DNA from: Nitrosopumilales archaeon
GTDB lineage: Archaea > Thermoproteota > Nitrososphaeria > Nitrososphaerales > Nitrososphaeraceae
Length of the DNA stretch: 8,022 bases
Direction: 5' to 3'
Assembly (NCBI GenBank): GCA_009665115.1
Contig: WJXE01000074.1
Location: 1-8,022, forward strand
The position numbers and the translations under genes are program-made. Position 1 is the first letter of the stretch, and every line of letters begins with the position of its first letter. Below the pieces are notes generated by a model that had not been told where the DNA came from, ran no database searches, and saw only the letters and a list, made by a program, of their open reading frames with translations. Positions 5,283 to 8,022 of this stretch are shown here, piece after piece.

Positions 5283-5600
5283 ATGAGGGAATGGCATGTA
5301 GAACACATGGAAAAGACAATTGTAAAGTTTGTATCAGGATTATCAGAGAACGCATCTAGCTGGCAACGAAGACAACACAAGCGATACGGGACAATAACAC
5401 ATTGTTGCAGACAAATAAACTATGATGTGAAGCATGGCGTAACGAATGAAGAAGTTCTCTCATTTTTACAAAAAATTCGACTTGACTCGTCATATTCCAG
5501 CACTCAAAATAATGTAGGCTCTATTGGAAGATTAGATGAACTCGAGAAACACTATATACCAGCCAACGAAAATGCTACTTCTACTAGGGGTACCTTTTAG
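5283..5600 (+). CDS. hypothetical protein, mostly helical N-terminal half
   Basis: This encodes 105 residues from ATG 5283; a TTG at 5262 would add MANNSFP and cannot be excluded, since another gene here clearly uses TTG. ATG is preferred for its codon and because an AT-rich TATA-like run (TCATAAAA, 5243-5250) would start transcription about 12 nt before it. Residues 1-70 look helical and rich in His, Trp, Arg and Lys (REWHVEHMEKTIVKF, SSWQRRQHKRYGTITHCC, NEEVLSFLQKI), and the last 35 are Ser/Asn/Thr-rich and probably disordered. There is no signal peptide, membrane segment or CxxC motif; one adjacent Cys pair (HCCR) is present. I do not recognise the family. Nucleic-acid binding would suit the basic middle part but is speculation. 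Confidence 0.6.
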   Translation: MREWHVEHMEKTIVKFVSGLSENASSWQRRQHKRYGTITHCCRQINYDVKHGVTNEEVLSFLQKIRLDSSYSSTQNNVGSIGRLDELEKHYIPANENATSTRGTF

Positions 5601-5841
5601 ATCAGACAACGTCACACATTTATTTGCGTCTGGCTCCAGTACTATTCAGGATGTAATTTAAGGTCAATTATTAAGTAAAATCTTTGTAGTATAATAGTTG
5701 TTTTATCGATTCTGACCATCTCAATGAACATGTAAGCAATATACTTTAGAGAATCTATCTGGTCCAATTGGAAAATGAAATCACGGATCCACTACTCTAC
5801 GATAAACAGATAAAACATGGGCTGTAACAATGTAAATAACA
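5601..5841. other. gene-free intergenic stretch
   Basis: No coding frame is supported. CAGAC (5604-5608) with GTCTG (5628-5632) could form a weak hairpin shortly after the upstream stop. TCCAATTGGA (5763-5772) is a 10-bp palindrome without clear context. An A/T-rich run (GATAAAA, about 5809-5815) lies some 28 bp before the next ATG and may be its TATA box. Confidence 0.4.
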
Positions 5842-6006
5842 ATGAATATTGAATCCGATCTACTTCTCAGATGTCTAAAGTGTGAACATCAAAAGATTGA
5901 CCACGATAGAACTGCCACTAGTGACAAGATGAAATGTTTAATTTATAAATGTCAATGTAAGGCCTTTGTTCCTGATAGAAAGTACTATAGATCAACTAAA
6001 AAGTAA
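5842..6006 (+). CDS. 54-residue zinc-ribbon-like protein
   Basis: This small frame, ATG 5842 to TAA 6004-6006, encodes MNIESDLLLRCLKCEHQKIDHD... with Cys11-x-x-Cys14, His16, His21, Cys32, Cys37-x-Cys39 and a following A-F, then a basic tail (RKYYRSTKK). The order C-x2-C-x-H-(x)n-H-(x)n-C-(x)4-C-x-C-x-x-F recurs in many small archaeal and actinobacterial proteins (typically C..CGH...H...C....C.C..F) and suggests a single zinc-binding knuckle. It is too short for size-based gene finding but has the residues placed as the family requires, so I regard it as real. Function unknown; such proteins may bind nucleic acid or protein partners. It is one of three small Cys/His proteins within 1.2 kb. Confidence 0.65.
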   Translation: MNIESDLLLRCLKCEHQKIDHDRTATSDKMKCLIYKCQCKAFVPDRKYYRSTKK

Positions 6007-6037
6007 TTCAAAAATTCATTTGCAAAGAACAAGATAA

Positions 6038-6286
6038 AAGAAATCAGCAGCTATTATCTTAACCAATTCGGTAGTAGTAACAGATATTATCCCTATTTTC
6101 ATTCATAAAATTAGAATCGTGCACCATGCGTTTGCACGTCTTCCTGATGACAAGATCACGTAGCCAGAAGCCTAGATCGATAACTATCTTGCAGAACTAT
6201 TTGAAGATCATACGCATCTACTGAAAACCCATTTTGTTCCAATTCTACTATTAAGGCAAGAACACAATATCGTCGCACTTTATTGT
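6038..6286 (+). pseudogene. coding-like remnant with two in-frame TAG codons
   Basis: One frame is open from 6038 and reads ..IFIHKIRIVHHAFARLPDDKIT, then TAG (6161-6163), PEA, TAG (6173-6175), then IDNYLAELFEDHTHLLKTHF.. and VPILLLRQEHNIVALYC up to 6286. Both flanks look protein-like, and CAG (Gln) to TAG changes would explain the two stops. It runs in the same frame into the next gene but is probably unrelated to it. The family is not recognised. Chance cannot be excluded; a second frame over 6007-6108 is also open. Confidence 0.3.
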
Positions 6287-6316
6287 ATGCTAAAATGCTT
6301 GGTAATGAATGCAACT

Positions 6317-6325
6317 GATATATTA
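6317..6325 (+). promoter_or_regulatory. TATA box for the 6347 gene
   Basis: GATATATTA is centred 26 bp before the ATG at 6347, the spacing of a leaderless archaeal promoter. This is the main reason for choosing the 6347 start. Confidence 0.45.
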
Positions 6326-6346
6326 GATTGCAGCGCTGACTTTAGT

Positions 6347-6622
6347 ATGGCATTACCAAAGACATGTTCATTTAGAGATAAAGACGTTGATTGTCCATTG
6401 CCTCCGTCATATATTGTCTCAATAGGAGATAATAGTGAAGAGTTCATGATTGCTGTGGTCTGCCAAGATCACAGAGACCAAATGGAAAAGCGGTTAAAGA
6501 CTATGCAATCAGCAAGAAAAATTCCACAAGGTAAGGCAAAATTCCAGGACATAAAACTGGTTGTTACAGATTGTATCCGTGAAACCGGCGATAACTCTTG
6601 CACTCCACCTAAATCGAAGTAG
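6347..6622 (+). CDS. small Cys/His protein, probable zinc-binding (Cx8Cx22CxxH)
   Basis: This encodes 91 residues from ATG 6347 (MALPKTCSFRDKDVDCPLPP...). An ATG at 6287 would add 20 residues (MLKCLVMNATDILDCSADFS) that look less like a natural start and would place the TATA box inside the gene. Cys7, Cys16, Cys39 and His42 (VVCQDHR) are arranged like a treble-clef or zinc-ribbon site. The strand between (SYIVSI) and the strand before CQDH (EEFMIAVV) form a hairpin. The second half is a basic helix (DQMEKRLKTMQSARKIPQGKAKF) followed by a strand ending TDC and a disordered tail with Cys85. Similar C-...-C-PLPPSY-...-VVC-x-DHR proteins seem familiar from Nitrososphaeria, where they are uncharacterised. 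It is cytoplasmic by lack of signal. DNA, RNA or protein binding is possible. Confidence 0.65.
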   Translation: MALPKTCSFRDKDVDCPLPPSYIVSIGDNSEEFMIAVVCQDHRDQMEKRLKTMQSARKIPQGKAKFQDIKLVVTDCIRETGDNSCTPPKSK

Positions 6623-6842
6623 GCATTGTCGCCGAGAGTTTTTACCTGCTGATTGATCAAATAGATACAGAAAATCCTGTTGCAAACGCCGCCATAATAA
6701 AGATGATAATAAATTGTGATATTGCCTCATGGCAAATACTTTAACATAGCGTCTCATAAGTCTCTGAATCGGAGACAAACGGCGGTCTTGGAGTTTAGGA
6801 GCAAACGAGAGAGATTGAAACGAAAAAAATGAGGGGGAATTC
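6623..6842. other. intergenic region with several short hairpins between convergent genes
   Basis: TTGCC-TCAT-GGCAA (about 6723-6736) and GTCTCT-GAATC-GGAGAC (6760-6776) are compact hairpins. CCGCC (6689-6693) and GGCGG (6781-6785) could close them into one multi-arm fold. A G5 run preceded by A7 is at 6824-6838. As the genes on both sides converge here, a terminator or a small structured RNA is possible. An open frame of 43 codons (6613-6744) has no usable start codon. Confidence 0.3.
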
Positions 6843-7025
6843 TCAGGATTGAATATAGTGGCACCTTTGGCAGGTATTGTATGTTTCTCCGTCTACATGA
6901 CTAAAGTGTGTGTTACATGACAGGCAAGTATGATGCATGTCATCGAATCCGTCACTGGCAACAAACCTAAAGCTTTCCAGATGTTGATTCTTACATTTGA
7001 TACATCGGCAACCGCATAAAGCCAT
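6843..7025 (-). CDS. 60-residue zinc-ribbon-like protein with three CxxC motifs
   Basis: The frame runs from ATG 7025 and encodes MALCGCRCIKCKNQHLESF... Cysteines lie at 4, 6, 8, 11, 34, 37, 52 and 55, giving CxxC at 8-11, 34-37 (CLSC) and 52-55 (CQRC), plus the extra N-terminal Cys4 and Cys6. His residues at 15, 31, 32, 40, 43 and 56 add possible ligands. Eight Cys in 60 residues points to one or two structural zinc sites; the core FRFVASDGFDD...TCLSCNTHF resembles a ribbon hairpin. The TATA box at 7053-7065 predicts a leader of about 8 nt, which supports the start. The gene ends convergent with the 6347 gene and is divergent from the CPGC thioredoxin-fold gene. No partner or function is recognised; a small regulatory or RNA-binding zinc protein is the usual guess for this class. 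Confidence 0.7.
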   Translation of the reverse strand: MALCGCRCIKCKNQHLESFRFVASDGFDDMHHTCLSCNTHFSHVDGETYNTCQRCHYIQS

Positions 7026-7065
7026 ACTAATTTTTAGTCATTAGACACTGCCTAATATAAAATAT
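7026..7065 (-). promoter_or_regulatory. promoter of the 7025 zinc-ribbon gene
   Basis: ATATTTTATATTA on the minus strand (7053-7065) is a strong TATA box and predicts a start near 7033. A small inverted repeat, ACTAA-TTT-TTAGT (7026-7038), covers the predicted start and reaches the ATG, and could be an operator. Confidence 0.5.
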
Positions 7066-7142
7066 GATTGATGCGACCGCAGTAGCCTGCAAATATCCGA
7101 TTTAGTATTTACTATTGGTTTAAATTAGATTTTCCTGAAATT

Positions 7143-7817
7143 ATGTCTATATTGCATATATCTGCACGAATAGGAGAAAAAGCTCCTAATCTGGCTGTTG
7201 CCGAATGGATACAAGGAAGATCTACCAATATAGACAAAGAAATGGGAAATGTGGTCCTTGTTGAAGTATTCCAAGTTAATTGTCCAGGCTGTTTCACAAA
7301 TGGCATTCCGCAAGCAATTGACCTGCATATTAAATATTATCATGACGGTCTAAGGGTATTAGGAGTGGCCACGGCTTTCGAAGACTTTGACAAGAATACA
7401 TTAGATAACCTCAAGCTTCTGCTAACTTCCGGTGAAGTAATTGGAGAAACAAGGAAGGTTTTAGCAGAGTATGGGCGCTTGCGACCAGGGAATAAGCTAA
7501 GTTACAAAATTCCATTCCCGATAGGAATGGACACGTTGTTGAAGTTTGGCCCATTGACTCATGATAAAGTCATGGATTTCATTGAAGCTAATTTTCCAGA
7601 TTTCAGATCCTATATCGAAAAGGAAAGGGAGTCAATGTACGAGCAGGTAAAACAGTATCTAAAGCTAAAACAATTTTCAGCAAGGACTTTTGAGGAGTAT
7701 GGCCTACGTGGGACACCGTCAGCTATCCTAATTGATAAGAAAGGCGTATTGCGACAGACCACTTTTGGTCCAAATGGCTTTCTTGAAGGCGCAGTTAAGC
7801 AATTGTTAAACGAGTGA
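7143..7817 (+). CDS. TlpA/peroxiredoxin-like thioredoxin-fold protein with CPGC motif
   Basis: This encodes 224 residues. The opening IGEKAPNLAVAEWIQG (10-25) is the usual start of AhpC/TSA-TlpA proteins, followed by strand VVLVEVFQ (37-44) and the active-site motif CPGC (47-50) at the start of a helix. LRVLGVATAFEDFD (70-83) is the next strand and loop. The fold closes with GTPSAILIDKKGVLRQTTFG (190-209), where Pro192 is the conserved cis-proline facing the cysteines. Between them lies an insertion of about 100 residues (85-185), partly helical and charged, longer than in typical TlpA domains (about 140-160 residues in all). No signal peptide or anchor is seen, so the protein is probably cytoplasmic and acts as a disulphide reductase or thiol peroxidase. 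ATG 7143 is the first start; a TATA-like TTTAAATT (7119-7126) lies slightly close to it. No redox partner gene is adjacent. Confidence 0.85.
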   Translation: MSILHISARIGEKAPNLAVAEWIQGRSTNIDKEMGNVVLVEVFQVNCPGCFTNGIPQAIDLHIKYYHDGLRVLGVATAFEDFDKNTLDNLKLLLTSGEVIGETRKVLAEYGRLRPGNKLSYKIPFPIGMDTLLKFGPLTHDKVMDFIEANFPDFRSYIEKERESMYEQVKQYLKLKQFSARTFEEYGLRGTPSAILIDKKGVLRQTTFGPNGFLEGAVKQLLNE

Positions 7818-7880
7818 TTAATAGCCTAAGACCATATACGTTTACAAGTTTGGCCGATTATTCCACTACGACCATCCCTC
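7818..7880. other. short intergenic region
   Basis: It lies between the thioredoxin-fold gene and a possible convergent frame. No hairpin or marked T run is seen. Confidence 0.4.
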
Positions 7881-8021
7881 TTAGTTAGTAGATCTAGCCC
7901 TTTTAGCGATCCATGATTTTCCTTTCCTAGAAAATTCGTCATGGTTTGTCAGAATTTGTGTGAAAGATTCTGACAATCGTTGGTAAGGATAGATATGCTG
8001 CAGCTGATATGAAGTATACTC
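7881..8021 (-). CDS. possible C-terminal end of a minus-strand gene (start outside window)
   Basis: A minus-strand frame is open from the window edge for 46 codons to TAA at 7883-7881. It reads EYTSYQLQHIYPYQRLSESF..LTNHDEFSRKGKSWIAKRAR.., a plausible, basic protein end, and the convergent placement fits. It is short enough to be chance, a second minus frame is also open here for 27 codons, and a long inverted repeat (7946-7976) lies inside it. No family is recognised. Confidence 0.35.
   Translation of the reverse strand, partial: EYTSYQLQHIYPYQRLSESFTQILTNHDEFSRKGKSWIAKRARSTN
7946..7976. repeat. 10-bp perfect inverted repeat
   Basis: TTGTCAGAAT (7946-7955) and ATTCTGACAA (7967-7976) are separated by 11 bp. 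It could be an operator for a gene starting just beyond the window, or an RNA hairpin. Confidence 0.5.
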
Positions 8022-8022
8022 C

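Noticed and set aside
5917..5925. CACTAGTGA as a further copy of the operator motif
   Set aside because: It lies inside the 54-residue zinc-ribbon coding sequence (Ala-Thr-Ser-Asp codons) as a single copy away from any promoter; ACTAGT also occurs elsewhere (1478, 4721), so chance is likely.
6161..6175. Pyrrolysine or other recoding at the two TAG codons
   Set aside because: No supporting genes in the window and no known use in these archaea; mutation is simpler.
6613..6744. Plus-strand open frame (EVGIVAESFYLLIDQIDTENP...)
   Set aside because: It looks protein-like, but has no ATG, GTG or TTG at its front and overlaps the preceding gene; 43 open codons can arise by chance.
6509..6778. Minus-strand frame of 89 codons
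   Set aside because: It overlaps the 3' half of the Cys/His gene at 6347-6622, has an unlikely composition (many Arg, Trp, Gln) and no promoter.
1..8022. CRISPR array, defence system or intact transposon
   Set aside because: No regularly spaced repeats with spacers, no Cas or nuclease motifs, and no transposase other than the dead recombinase were seen.

Overview
This AT-rich window looks like an accessory region of an ammonia-oxidising archaeon of the class Nitrososphaeria, most like the Nitrosocosmicus/Nitrososphaera group. That placement is an inference from remembered protein families and gene style. The signs are a sensor module that resembles the front end of thaumarchaeal histidine kinases, a decayed thaumarchaeal-type tyrosine recombinase, single-gene units with archaeal TATA boxes close to start codons (leaderless or nearly so), TTG starts and many small zinc-ribbon-like proteins. 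No rRNA, tRNA, CRISPR array or intact insertion sequence was found.

Layout. 1-226 is the 3' end of a Rieske-type ferredoxin gene. 227-1185 has no intact gene but holds a frameshifted integrase remnant (about 706-1185). 1284-1685 encodes a membrane-anchored PepSY-like protein. 1686-2351 holds a decayed minus-strand gene (1859-2043) and a tandem pair of palindromic repeats (2241-2279). 2352-2829 (minus) is a beta-rich protein whose frame is broken by one base at a CTT-TAG site and continues for 60 codons in the next frame. The 2830-3132 divergent intergenic region carries a striking promoter: three copies of a TCACTAGTGA palindrome spaced 21-22 bp, directly before a TATA box and a small two-repeat membrane protein (3133-3459). 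Convergent to it is a sensor-module protein without a kinase domain (3511-4593, minus). It is divergent from a DUF4242-type (nickel-binding-like) protein at 4726-4980.

5283-5600 is an unrecognised protein. 5842-7025 holds three small Cys/His-rich proteins (54, 91 and 60 residues), separated by sequence with decayed coding traces. 7143-7817 is a TlpA/peroxiredoxin-like thioredoxin-fold protein with a CPGC motif. The right edge may hold the end of a minus-strand gene.

Genes lie mostly alone, each with its own promoter, and no long operon is visible. The recurring themes are metal or thiol chemistry (Rieske, DUF4242, zinc ribbons, CPGC), signal sensing, and a background of decay around an old integration site. 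The most unusual signals are the phased operator array at 3046-3100 and the stop-plus-frameshift arrangement at 2535.
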